DNA of 64,000 bases from Petunia secreta (Eukaryota; Streptophyta; Magnoliopsida; Solanales; Solanaceae), in NCBI GenBank assembly GCA_029990175.1, contig JARKIP010000033.1, positions 20,629,001-20,693,000 of the forward strand, given 5' to 3'. The translations under genes and the position numbers were made by a program. This document shows, one piece after another, positions 11,582 to 22,209 of this stretch. The stretch's first letter is position 1, and each line of letters starts with the position of its first letter. Below the pieces are notes generated by a model. It had not been told where the DNA came from and did not search any database. It saw only the letters and a program-made list of their open reading frames with translations.

Positions 11582-11605
11582 ACTTCTGGTAGCATTGTTT
11601 TTTGT

Positions 11606-11679
11606 AAGCCTTCGGGCTTTTATGCTTATATTTTGGACCTTCGGGTCCTTTTAAAGTAAATACTTTTAGCCTTCGGGCT
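11606..11679 (+). other. Three C(TTCG)G tetraloop hairpins after the antisense gene
   Basis: AAGCC-TTCG-GGCTT (11606-11619), GGACC-TTCG-GGTCC (11635-11648) and AGCC-TTCG-GGCT (11668-11679) begin 25 bases after the stop codon. Positions and loop sequence match the pair in element A (414-459), although the stem bases of the middle hairpin differ in a compensated way (TTGACC/GGTCAA against GGACC/GGTCC). Conservation of pairing suggests selection on structure while the elements were active. Confidence 0.6.
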
Positions 11680-12309
11680 TTTTAATGAAATGACTTTGGT
11701 GTTTTTATCTTAAGTGTTGGTTTTTGCATGTACCGAACACCTTAGAATAAATAACTTGCTTGCAAGACTTGATTGAATTTAACCGATGCAAACTTAGAAC
11801 GACGTCTCGTCCTCGAGTCGATGCATTTAAATTGCAACTTCGGAGTGCAAATTTATGGAGACATAAAGCTATGGGATGAAGCTCATTTCATTGATAATAT
11901 TAATAAGCTGAAATTGGCTTTTAGAAGAAACCAAGTCGAAGCGGACCTTGGGCAAAAACATGAAAACACAAATTAATAATGTGCCACTACCGGGCGGAAT
12001 TACAATGTACTAAATCTATTCCTCGGGTGTCAGTCCCCGGTTGTCGAATAGATGGTCTTCGGTTGGGAGGCATATTTTAACCCCCGGTTTCAACTCGTCC
12101 CTTACCCCTCCCCCGCCCTCCCCCAGTGTTCGGGTGTGAATCTTGATGAAGACCCCGGCACTAGAGATCGTTTAATCTGCTCCCTGAAAAGGTCAAGCAA
12201 AATGAAACGAGGAGCAAGTTAGTACATTTCGACCGAAGCCTTTAGGAGCGTTGTTCTGCTCGGGGCTGTGGGTAAGAAATTAAAAATGAATGAGGGATAT
12301 TTACCTCGA

Positions 12310-12500
12310 TTAGAAGTAGTACCGCTTTAAATTGGAGATGTTCCAATTTAAGGGTTCGGGCACACCTTGTAGATCTTCAATTCGATAAGATCCTTTCCCA
12401 ACGATCGCTTTGACTCTGTAAGGTCCTTCCCAATTTGCAATAAGCTTTCCCCCATTTTCTTCCTTCGTTGACTGATTTGTGGCCTTTAGCACATAGTCGT
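12310..12500 (-). pseudogene. Integrase C-terminus of element B, cut by the Athila insertion
   Basis: Encodes the integrase tail from about DYVLKATNQSTKEENGGK to NLKRYYF and stop, nearly identical to 1097-1290 of element A. Upstream coding sequence is replaced at 12501 by the LTR of element C. The open frame continues a little into the LTR by chance. Confidence 0.85.
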
Positions 12501-13982
12501 TGTTGCTCCCAACGCACACGCAAGTATACGTGGTCGACAAGTAATAAAATGATAAGTAGAGTATCGTTCCCACGAGGACTATTCAGACTGACGCTTAACG
12601 AACAATTTCTAACAACTATTCAGGGATCTTTTCCAATAGTGAGAGTTTTAGTAACTAAAGAGCAGTAATTAAAATGATGGAAATTCAGTCAAACAATAGA
12701 GCAAACGTTGGTTGTAAACAATATTAAGGAGACGGTCCAGGGTCAGAGTTACGAACAATCCAGTTGAGTTTTCCAATTGATTCCACTTCTTGAATCCCGG
12801 ATTACTAACTAACAGAGTAAATGTACCCGTGAAAACCTTTCGATTCTTCACATTCTATGCAGGCTACTTCAATCCCTATATGTCTATGGGTTGAATCACG
12901 TGCACGCATTAACGAATTCTATAATTAGTTAAGCTAGGCGAGCAAGTATATGTCTATCCTACTCACAAATTGGTTCCCCGATGCCCGAGTACACAAACTA
13001 GCCCTACTCTTTCTTATTGCGTTAATAAATTCCCTCTTTCGAGTTCAATCTAAAAACCATAGATAATGCATAATTATCGAGCTCTAATAATTAAGCAAGT
13101 GAAATCAAGAAAGAATAAGTAACCCATTATGGAGATTCAATTAATGGGAATCAATCTTCAAACATCAACTTTCATGAAATACTCTAACCCTAGAACGTAA
13201 GATTTAGTCACGCATATTCATAATCACAAGGCAATGAATTGATGAAATAATGATGTAAATGATTTAATAGATGAAATATTAGGAATTAAACCCTTGTTCA
13301 ATGAAGTATGGTGCTCTCAATTGCTCCAAAGTCTGAACTCCTATCAAAAACTAAGTAAAAGAGTATTTATAGGGTTTACAAAGGCCTAGTAATAAGTTAC
13401 ACCTAAGCCTAGACGAAATAGGAAGTCCAAAAACGCTCCAGGGGCGCTGTAGCTGGCGCCCCGCGCCCCCGAACGCGCTGATACGAGCAGAACCCGTCGA
13501 AATCCGGGCACCTTGGCCACGCCCCGCGCTGAGAAAAGTGCCAGAAGGCTGGCGCCTTAGCTGGCACGGCGCGCCACATACCGCGCCAGGCATATTTTGC
13601 CTTGCCTTGCTCCGCAGCTCGCGTTGTGTCATGCCTTCGTGTGCTCGATCTAATCCTCAATCAAAATCCAATCTTTTCTTGCTCGAAGGCTGGCGCCTTA
13701 GCTGGCACGGCGCGCCACATACCGCGCCAGGCATATTTTGCCTTGCCTTGCTCCGCAGCTCGCGTTGTGTCATGCCTTCGTGTGCTCGATCCAATCCTCA
13801 ATCAAAATCCAATCTTTTCTTGCTCGATCATGCTTTTTAAAGCTCCAATTGCACTTCATAATGACCTACACACATACGACACAATATCAGTGCAAAATCA
13901 CATTCATTAACTAGAAAACGGGCACATAAAATACTCAAACGTGAGGAAATATTAAGGAAATATAGGCATAAAATGCCAAACA
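12501..13982 (-). repeat. 3' LTR of element C (1482 bp, complete)
   Basis: Plus-strand limits are TGTTGCTCCC and TGCCAAACA, matching the TG...CA rule. The adjacent minus-strand purine tract (AAGTGTGGGGTGGC) supports the right limit. It matches 23682-24960 with a few point differences and one extra 141-bp tandem copy. It contains a very GCGC-rich block (13440-13610) and a TATTTATAGGG promoter-like motif near 13365. Confidence 0.9.
13544..13825. repeat. 141-bp tandem duplication inside the 3' LTR of element C
   Basis: Units 13544-13684 and 13685-13825 are almost identical (period 141). The 5' LTR has only one unit (about 24724-24864). The duplication includes GCGC-rich sequence and therefore arose after insertion, or was lost from the other LTR. 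Confidence 0.9.
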
Positions 13983-15920
13983 TCGCCACCCCACACTTGA
14001 ACCTTTGCTCGCCCTCGAGCAATCACAACTAACTTCCCAACCTAGGTGAAACAGGTCTGCCTATGACTATGGTTGATACCGATCATTGAATAAATGTACA
14101 CATGACTACTATGGGTCCAACAAACATGCCAACAATTTATCAAACTCAAAACATGAGAACAACCACCCCAAGATAAATCAAATGCACACACTCAACTCAT
14201 TGCAACCATGTTCCCACAAAATCACACCTATCTACTCGCCCAAGAAGCCGCAACTTCACATATCTCATGCAAACCATGCGCCCTCACCAAAATGAAGCAA
14301 GAGAGTGTCCCCCAAATATCACACACAACAATGAATATCAAGAATAGAACGGGGACAATAGCATAGAAAGAATTCACTCACTCTCATGAACATCTCACAT
14401 GTCACACACGATGTACCATAGGCTTGCCCGTAGTGTAGGACTCCACTAATGTAAGCTCACTCCAATTGGGATAAACTAGGACTTTAAAAAGGTTGTAATA
14501 TAGGCTAAGGGGCTGGTAGGATACATATGGGTAATAGTGACTACCTCCCCAAGCACTTTAATACATCACAATTAATTTAAGCACAAATCTCATCAAAGCC
14601 ACCCAATCAACACTTTTCACACACACCTTCTCAACAAGTAGCAATTTTTCTTTTAAACACACACTAGCAAGGATGGATATTCTTCTCTCTTTATTTCTTT
14701 TTCCAATTTTTTTTTTCTTTTCAACTTTGCTCTTCTTCTTTTTTTCATTTGTTTTCTTTTTCTATTCATTTCTTTCCAACCTTGCCAATGCTCATAATCC
14801 ACTACTATACAATTCATTACATATTCCCCTCATTGGTTCCACTCAAAAACCTCCCAATATTTCAACCACAACTCCACAATAATATCACATTATCAATTAA
14901 AGTGCTTAAGGAGTAAAGGGCCAAAAGAGAACAATTTAGAACAAGTGGGTAGGCTCGGGGTGTGGGTGCCAACAAAAAGGTCAAAGAAATCACAACAATT
15001 AAGTTCAAGGTATATATGTAAGGGTAGGCAAATCAAAAGAAGGCTTGTATCATTTCCCGACTAGAGCAAACCTAGGATTTCGCTTTGCACACACACGGGG
15101 CAAGTTCTAGACACCAATATGCAAACATGGAGTATAATAAGAATATGCCTCACAACACACATTGCACACAATCCACACAAAAAGGCTCCATCACAACTCT
15201 CAAGCAAGCATTTAGAGTACAACTTGTGGAAAATTAAGCACTAATGCACAAAGGTTCACAACAAAGTCAAGCAAGTGGACTCAAGCATCTCAAGGGGTCG
15301 TTCCATTTTTTTCCTCTAGGCATGCATCACAATTTAAAACCAAATGACACCACAAATAGCACATGCAACAAGTTCAAGTCCACCGGTATCAAACAAATCA
15401 AAGGCACCTAGCATTCTACCTATTTCCTTCGTCTAGGGTCACCTATACTAACTATTCTAATCCTAAAAATAAAAACTACCCGGTTCAAAGGCCTCCCCGT
15501 GGAAAAGAATCGAGGTCATAAGAAAAACCACGGGGTGGATGACATGTACCACTAATAAAGACTAAAAGGAAAATCTTTTTGGAATTTTTTTCATTGGTTT
15601 TCTAATTTTTTTCAATTTTTTTCATATATTAAAGCAAGAAACAAATCAAAATAAAGTCAAGTGATAAAAGAAAATCCTACGGTACATGAATCCCTAACCT
15701 CAAAAATAAAGGGGAGTTTCCCATCCCACACTTAAAACTAAGCAATGTCCTCAGTGCGACAAAGAAGAAAGTACAAGAGTAAAGGAAATTTCCCTGAAGG
15801 CCAGACGGCCTACACTGGGTGGTGCGCTGGAGTTCGGTCCTATTTCTCCTCCTTCCTATCAATGGCACCTCCCTCAGCATCAGTCTCCACAGCCTCACTG
15901 TCCGAATCAGTGATCCCATC
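13983..15920 (-). other. Athila non-coding spacer between post-pol ORF and 3' LTR
   Basis: No supportable gene. It starts with the polypurine tract on the minus strand (13986-13998) and has long T-rich and CAA-rich low-complexity stretches (for example 14690-14770). A second purine-tract-like motif lies at 15722-15733. Long non-coding post-pol spacers are usual for Athila. Confidence 0.7.
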
Positions 15921-17046
15921 CTACTCCGGGGGCATCTCTACTGCCTGAGTCATACCCAGCAGGCGTCTCGAAGACTCCAATAAAGGCACTATGCGATCAA
16001 GCGCCGCCATATCCATGCCAGCCTGCCGGGCCATGTGCTCCATCATCAAGTAGTGACGTGCGGACAAGTTGGCGTCTGTGTCCCGCCGCACTGGTGCAGT
16101 AGTGGTCACACCCTTCACCGCGGCAATATCAAAAGGCTTGTCAATGTCGGGGACAATGCGATCCCCGACCTCATCAACTGGGACTCCAGCCTGCTCCTGA
16201 TACCGGGTAAGAATGTTCCCAAAATACAAGCGGCTACATGTCTTCGACTTCCTTTGCTCACTCATCAACCTCAGCATGTAGTAGCCGATGTTAACCGGCC
16301 TCCCGGTCATGAAAAAATAAACCATGCACGCCCGTATCTTGGTGACCTCGGTATAATGAGATGAAGGCAAGATGCGTGTATTTATCAATCTCATCCACTC
16401 GAGCTGTTTTCAAAAATTGCGAAAAGAACATGAATTTGTGTCTTCCTGACTCAATTCGCTCCCACCTATGAGTGGAGCTCTCACCACACAATGTCTCCCG
16501 CATAGCCTTGTAATCAGGCTTCCTAATAAAGTCCCTCAGCTCGTCATATTCGGGGTCCTCCACCCCCAAGAAAGCGTTGAACGCAGTGTGGTCCAATCTC
16601 ACTTTCTGACCCCGAATAGTAACCATATCATCATCTCTCCATGCTTCATCCGGATCCCAATTGGCATAGAGCTCCTGTACTAGATCGAGGTTGGCATGCC
16701 CCGGGCTCTCAAAGACTGAGTCCCAATGCAGGGCATGAATAGCATCACCCACACCTCGAAACTTTTGCATCAATCTCCTCTTGTCAACGGCTTGCTCGAG
16801 AATGTACCCCGCAAGCCTCACACTCTTGTACCAAGCTTGGCACTCACCCTTCTTTACAGAAGAGAGACCGAATCGCGTCTTGCCCCCGGGCCTTGGGATA
16901 GGCACCGCATCTTTAGGAATTCTAGCCTTGGCCTTGGGCTTGGCCGGTGCCTTACCCTTTGCCTTGCTAGATGAAGGCCTGGCTTGGAGTGATCTCTTAG
17001 GAGCCGAGGCGGATGAAGAGCTTGGTTTCTGGGGTGTTACAACCAT
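15921..17046 (-). pseudogene. Athila post-pol ORF (putative plant transposon protein / env-position ORF), frameshifted
   Basis: The frame 16291-17046 starts MVVTPQKPSSSS with a Lys/Pro/Ala/Ser-rich basic tail of about 60 residues. A globular region follows (VDKRRLMQKFRGVGDAI...HWDSVFESPGHANLDLVQELYANWD...VRLDHTAFNAFLGV). It shifts into the frame 15921-16394, which continues the same fold (VTKIRACMVYFFMTGRPVNIGYYML). From memory this matches the family called putative plant transposon protein, found in Athila at the position where an envelope-like gene is described. I see no signal peptide or clear transmembrane segment in the 251-residue part, so an envelope role is not supported here. Confidence 0.65.
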
Positions 17047-18186
17047 GGTGCCTACAACAAATAAGAATACTAATGTAAGATGTCAATTTAAGCACAAGAT
17101 TTCAATTCAAGCACAATTGGTAGGACACCACCCCACACTTATCGCTCATTCTATGTATCAACAATTCAACTCAATAACACGAGCGACCCCACACTTAGCT
17201 AAACTAGCATTGCACAAAATTGCCACGTTTGTGGACTTCATGATCAAGCTAGTGGGGGTTACAAAATAGCCAATTTTTATGCATGTGCGACACTCAAAGT
17301 TCATCGTAAGCCTAAGGATAGCATTGCTACTCAAGAATTCACAATATTAGGCAATTTTCATAGTTGAGGCTTTTTCACAAACACTTGGTGTGCACAATAT
17401 TCAAATTTCAATTTCAATGGCTAATGTAATGTGATAACCCTCCCAAATTGTTGGGAGATCCCTTTTTACAAGTACACAAGCTAACCATGAAGCATAATAA
17501 TTAATTTAAGATCAAATTCTAATCATAAGCTTGCATACTAGTTAAGGAATTTACCATGGAAAGAGATTGTTAACTTACATGTAATGGAGAGAGGAGAGAA
17601 TTTACTTACTTGAAGGTGTTAGATTGAGTGGAGAAGAACTTGTGATTGATTCCAAGAATTAGGAGTGAGTTGGGGGAGATTTTGGGAGTGTTTTGAGAGA
17701 AAATAATGAAGAAAAGGGGAGGAGATCCGGGTCGCGCGTTAAAACCCGTTTGGACCCGGATTTTACCGGATTTTTGGCCTAGCGCGGCAGCCCACGCGGC
17801 GCGCCTCAAAGGCGCTTGAATTTCTCAAGGTTCTGCCTGCCTCGGTGCTTTGGGAGGCGCGCCATCGCGCCTAGGCTTTTTTCTTCAGGTATCCTTCAGG
17901 CGCGTTGGGAGGCGCGGGGCGCTCCCAAAAGCGCCCGAGCAATTTTTTCGTACCAATTTTTCGATTCCAAGTGCGAACCCAGGTGCGGGACATGCCTCAA
18001 AACGTCCCATACCCCTCAATACATCAACTGCGTCTCGTTTAGCACTCCCGACACCTACAAAATGACACAACAAAACAAAAACTACATGACACTATAAAAC
18101 ACAAAATAACTAAACTATTACAAGTACAAACTCGGGTTGCCTCCCAAGAAGCACCTTATTTAATGTCGTGGCACGACGAGTATCAA
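17047..18186 (-). other. Athila spacer between integrase and post-pol ORF, with GCGC-rich block and conserved motif
   Basis: No ORF of interest. It holds two purine-tract-like motifs (17128-17140 and 17184-17196, AAGTGTGGGG on the minus strand), a GCGC-rich block (17775-17935) similar in style to the LTR, and, 18133-18178, the Athila-conserved block read on the minus strand as CGTGCCACGACATTAAATAA and then GGGAGGCAACCC. The same block occurs in the element at 62990-63045. Confidence 0.65.
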
Positions 18187-21100
18187 TCATGGGTCCCTCA
18201 AAGTACTGGAGGTACGATGATTTACCGAACCTCCCCAATAATGCTTCACCCTTTGGCCATTCACCAAGAACGTCTTCTCCAAATCGGGGGCTCTCAATTC
18301 AACCGCTCCATGTGCGGTAACACGAACTACTTCAACCGGCCCCGACCATCTAGACTTCAACTTGCCCGGAAATAGCTTCAACCTCGAGTTAAACAACAAT
18401 ACCAGCTGCCCGGGCTCAAACTGACGACGCTCAATATGCTTGTCATGCCACTTCTTTGTCCATTCCTTATACAATTTTGCATTTTAATAAGCATGGAAAC
18501 GGAACTCTTCAGGCTCATGCAATTGAAGCATTCTCTTCTCACCCGCCAAGGCCATATCAAGATTGAGCTTTTGAATTGTCCAATATACTTTATTCTCTAG
18601 CTCAACGGGCAAGTGACAGGCCTTACCATAAACAAGCCTATATGGAGAAGTTCCAATAGGCGTTTTAAATGTAGTCCGATAGGCCCAGAGAGCATCATCT
18701 AACTTCATAGCCCAGTCCTTCCTCGAGGCATTCACAGTCTTCTCAAGGATTTGCTTGATCTCTCTATTAGACACTTCCACTTGGCCACTAGTTTGGGGAT
18801 GATAAGCAGTTGCCACCTTGTGGCGAACCCCATACTTGGCCAACAATTTATTGAACAACATGTTGCAAAAATGCGTACCTTCATCACTGATTATAGCCCG
18901 CGGTGTCCCAAAACGAGTGAAAATATTTTTCTTCAAGAATTTCACCACCACACTCGCATCATTTGTTGGAAGTGCCACAGCCTCCACCCATTTAGACATA
19001 ATCAACCACCATAAGAATGTATTTGTGGCCCATGGAAGGCGGGAACGGACCCATAAAGTCAATCCCCCAACAATCAAACAGCTCAATCTCCAGGATATTG
19101 TTCAAAGGCATCTCGTGACACCTAGAAATAGTACCCATTCTTTGGCAACGATCACACTGCTTCACCAAAGCATGAGCATCTTTAAATAAAGTAGGCCAAA
19201 AGAAACCAGACTGAAGTACCTTTGCAGCTGTTCGATCTCCACCAAGATGGCCACCATAAGGAGAGGAATGGCAGCTCTGTAGAATCGGCTCAACTTCTTC
19301 CCTTGGAATGCATCTCCTAGCTAATTGGTCAGGGCCTATCTTGTACAAATAAGGCTCATCCCACACATAAAATCTGCTCTCATGAAGGAGTTTGCACCTT
19401 TGCTCAGCTGTAGCCCTAGGAGGATACACATTACTCACAATTAAGTTCACCATATCAGCATACCATGGCACCTCGGCTGCAGTTAAAGCAAAAAACTGCT
19501 CATCAGGGAATACCTCTTTAATCTCAGCCCCTTCATCTACATGATCTCTATTCTCCAGCCTTGATAAATGATCAGCTACTTGATTCTCAGTCCCCTTGCG
19601 ATCTCGAATTTCAACATTAAACTCTTGCAATAGGAGAACCCATCGAATTAGCCTAGGCTTGGAATCCTTCTTCTCAAACAAATACCGGATTGCGGCATGA
19701 TCAGTGTAGACAATAACACGAGTGCCAACCAAATAAGATCTGAATTTATCAAAAGCATACACTACGGCTAGCAACTCCTTCTCAGTGGTGGTATAATTAG
19801 ACTGGGCTGCATCAAGAGTCTTGTTTGCATAATAGATGGAGTGAAAGATTCTTCCAATTCTTTGGCCTAGAACAGCCCCAATAACATTGTCACTCGCATC
19901 ACACATCAATTCAAATGGCAAAACCAGTCAGGAGCAATGATGATTGGTGCAGCCACCAACCTTTTTTTCAACTCTTCAAATGTCTTGAGACAAGCATCAT
20001 TAAACTCAAATTTCACATCTTTCTCCAACAACTTACACATGGGATTAGAAATTTTGGAGAAGTCCTTTATGAAATGCCTGTAAAAACCTGCATGTCCCAA
20101 GAAACTACGCACCCCCTTAACAGAGATAGGTGGTGGTAATTTCTCAATAGCCTCATTTTGCTTTATCTACCTCGATCCCTTGCTTTGACACCTTGTGCCC
20201 AAGTACTATGCCTTCTTGAACCATAGAGTGATATTTTTCCCAATTCAGCACCAAATTTGTTTCTTCACAACGGCTCAGCACAGCATCTAGATTTTTCGAG
20301 CAATCATCAAAGGAATCACCAACCACTGAGAAATCATCCATGAACACCTCAACAAATTTTTCCACCATGCCGGTAAAAATAGCCATCATGCACCGCTGAA
20401 AAGTTCACGGGGCATTACATAACCCAAACGGCATCCTCCTAAATACATAGGTGCCATATGGACAAGTAAATGTAGTCTTCTCTTGATCTTCAGGAGCTAT
20501 CACAATCTGATTGTAGCCCGAATACCCATCCAAGAAACAATAATACTCATGCCCAGCAAGTTTATCCAGCATTTGATCAATAAAGAGAAGTGGGAAGTGG
20601 TCTTTCCTGGTGGCCTTGTTCAGCTTCCTATAATCAATGCAAATTCGCCACCCTGTGACTGTTCTTGTAGGAATCAACTCATTATGCTCATTCTTCACCA
20701 CTGTCATGCCCCCCTTCTTTGGAACACATTGCACTGGACTCACCAACTTGCTGTCAGAGATGGGAAAAATAATACCAGCATCCAGCCACTTGATAATTTC
20801 CTTCTTCACCACCTCCTTCATAATTGGATTTAGTCTCCTCTGCTGCTCTATAGATGGCTTATGGCCTTCTTCCAAAAGAATTTTGTGCATGCAGAAAGAA
20901 GGACTAATCCCTCTAATATCAGCAATGGTCCAGCCAATAGCTCTCTTGCGCTCTCGCAGCACTCTCAACACCTTTTCAACCTGTACATCAGACAATAAAG
21001 AAGAAAGGATCACGGGCAAGGTATTACCCTCACCCAAATAAGCATAACGTAAATGCGCAGGTAAAGGTTTGAGTTCAAGCGTAGGAGCCTTCTCAATAGA

Positions 21101-21466
21101 CGGTTTAGCAGGAGTTAAGGTCAACGGTCTATCAAGCTCCTCAAATTTCTTCCATCCTGGGATGAATTTACTCTGCATATTAAGCATCTCCACATATTCG
21201 TCAATGTCATCATCCTTCAGGATATCATCATCATCACATAAGAGTGCCCTCTCCAGAGAATCAATATTAGAGGCCAAGAATGACCTCTCATCAGCAGTCA
21301 ACTCATCATTTACCACTTTTACCATGGACAACTCTTCATAATGGGAAGGAAGCTGGGTAGCTCTGAACACATTGAATAAAGCTTCTTCACCATTCACCTT
21401 CATAATCATCTTTCCAGCTCTAAATCTAATGACAGCATCAGCAGTAGCTAAAAATCCTCTTCCCAA
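18187..21466 (-). pseudogene. RT, RNase H and integrase of Athila element C, several frameshifts
   Basis: RT: 20405-21466 includes WRICIDYRKLNKATRKDHFP and MPFGLCNAP. 20153-20389 contains the catalytic FMDDF. 19906-20112 is the connection (FLGHAGFYRHFIKDFSKI). RNase H plus integrase zinc finger: 18992-19921 (CDASDNVIGAVLGQR, TDHAAIRYL, then H...H...CDRC). Integrase core: 18484-19086 (IDFMGPFP, then FGTPRAIISDEGTHF and YHPQTSGQVEVSNREI). Tail: 18187-18474. The breaks between these segments make the gene inactive, but each keeps family motifs, consistent with recent decay. Confidence 0.85.
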
Positions 21467-22188
21467 TATGAGAGGAACCTCAGGATCAGCCTCATAGTCA
21501 AGAATAATGAATCAACAGGCAATATAAACTGACCCACTTGTACAAGCACATCCTCAATAATCCCCTCGGGGCATGTCAAAGATCTATCAGCCAGTTGCAG
21601 AGTCACAGTAGTTGGTCGTGGTTCACCCAAGCCTAGCTTCCTAAAAACTGATGAAGGCATTAAATTCACGCTAGCACCCAAATCACACAAAGCTCGCCCA
21701 ACCTCATGCTCCCCAATTTTAAAGGGAATAGTAAAACTGCCAGGATCCTTCAATTTCTGAGGAAGCTTGCTTCTAACTCTAGAACTACACTCCTCAGTGA
21801 GTGCAACTGTCTCGAACTCAGTCAGTCTTCTCTTATTAGCAACAATATCGTTGATGTATTTGGCATATTTGGGAACATCCCGCAAAAGCTCCACCAAAGG
21901 AATATTTACCTGAATCTGACTCAAGATCTCCAAAAATTTCTTGCATGCTGCATCAACTTTCTGCTTCTGAAGTCTCTGAGGGAAAAGTGGTGGTGGTCTC
22001 ACAATAGCAGGCTCGGGCTGCTTTTCTATCACTTTCTCAGCTTCTTTCTCCACCTCTCTATTAGCATTAGGCTCTAACTCACCAACAGGCTTCCTTGGCT
22101 TTGGGGGAACTTCTTCTAGAGCTCTTCCATTCCTCAGAGTAACTGCTTGCACAAATTCCTTAAGATTTATCTCTGTATCACTTGGCAA
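21448..22188 (-). pseudogene. Protease region of Athila element C
   Basis: Encodes a Pro/Glu-rich linker (KPRKPVGELEPN...) and then the Athila protease domain with active-site motif ALCDLGASVNLMP. The region ends VQVGQFILPVDSLFL, after which the frame shifts: the continuation (GRGFLATADAVIRF) is in the frame of 20405-21466 and overlaps by 19 bases. D-L-G in place of D-S/T-G is frequent in Athila proteases. Confidence 0.8.
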
Positions 22189-22209
22189 AGCACCCCGAGG
22201 TCTATTATT

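Larger units (their letters stand above)
7833..12500 (-). mobile_element. Element B: Tat-lineage Ty3/gypsy, only 3' LTR, antisense gene and integrase tail kept
   Basis: Minus-strand element. It keeps, from left to right, the 3' LTR (7833-8385), a polypurine tract (reads TGGGGGGAAC on the minus strand, 8391-8400), the antisense extra gene (8773-11581, plus), a spacer strongly similar to 351-1096 of element A, and the last codons of integrase. It is cut at 12500 by the Athila element C. Its remaining gag-pol and 5' LTR are not found on the other side of C, so they were deleted. Confidence 0.85.

Noticed and set aside
13538..13910. Plus-strand frames with a repeated 47-residue unit
   Set aside because: They come from the 141-bp tandem duplication inside an LTR (141 is divisible by 3), not from a gene.
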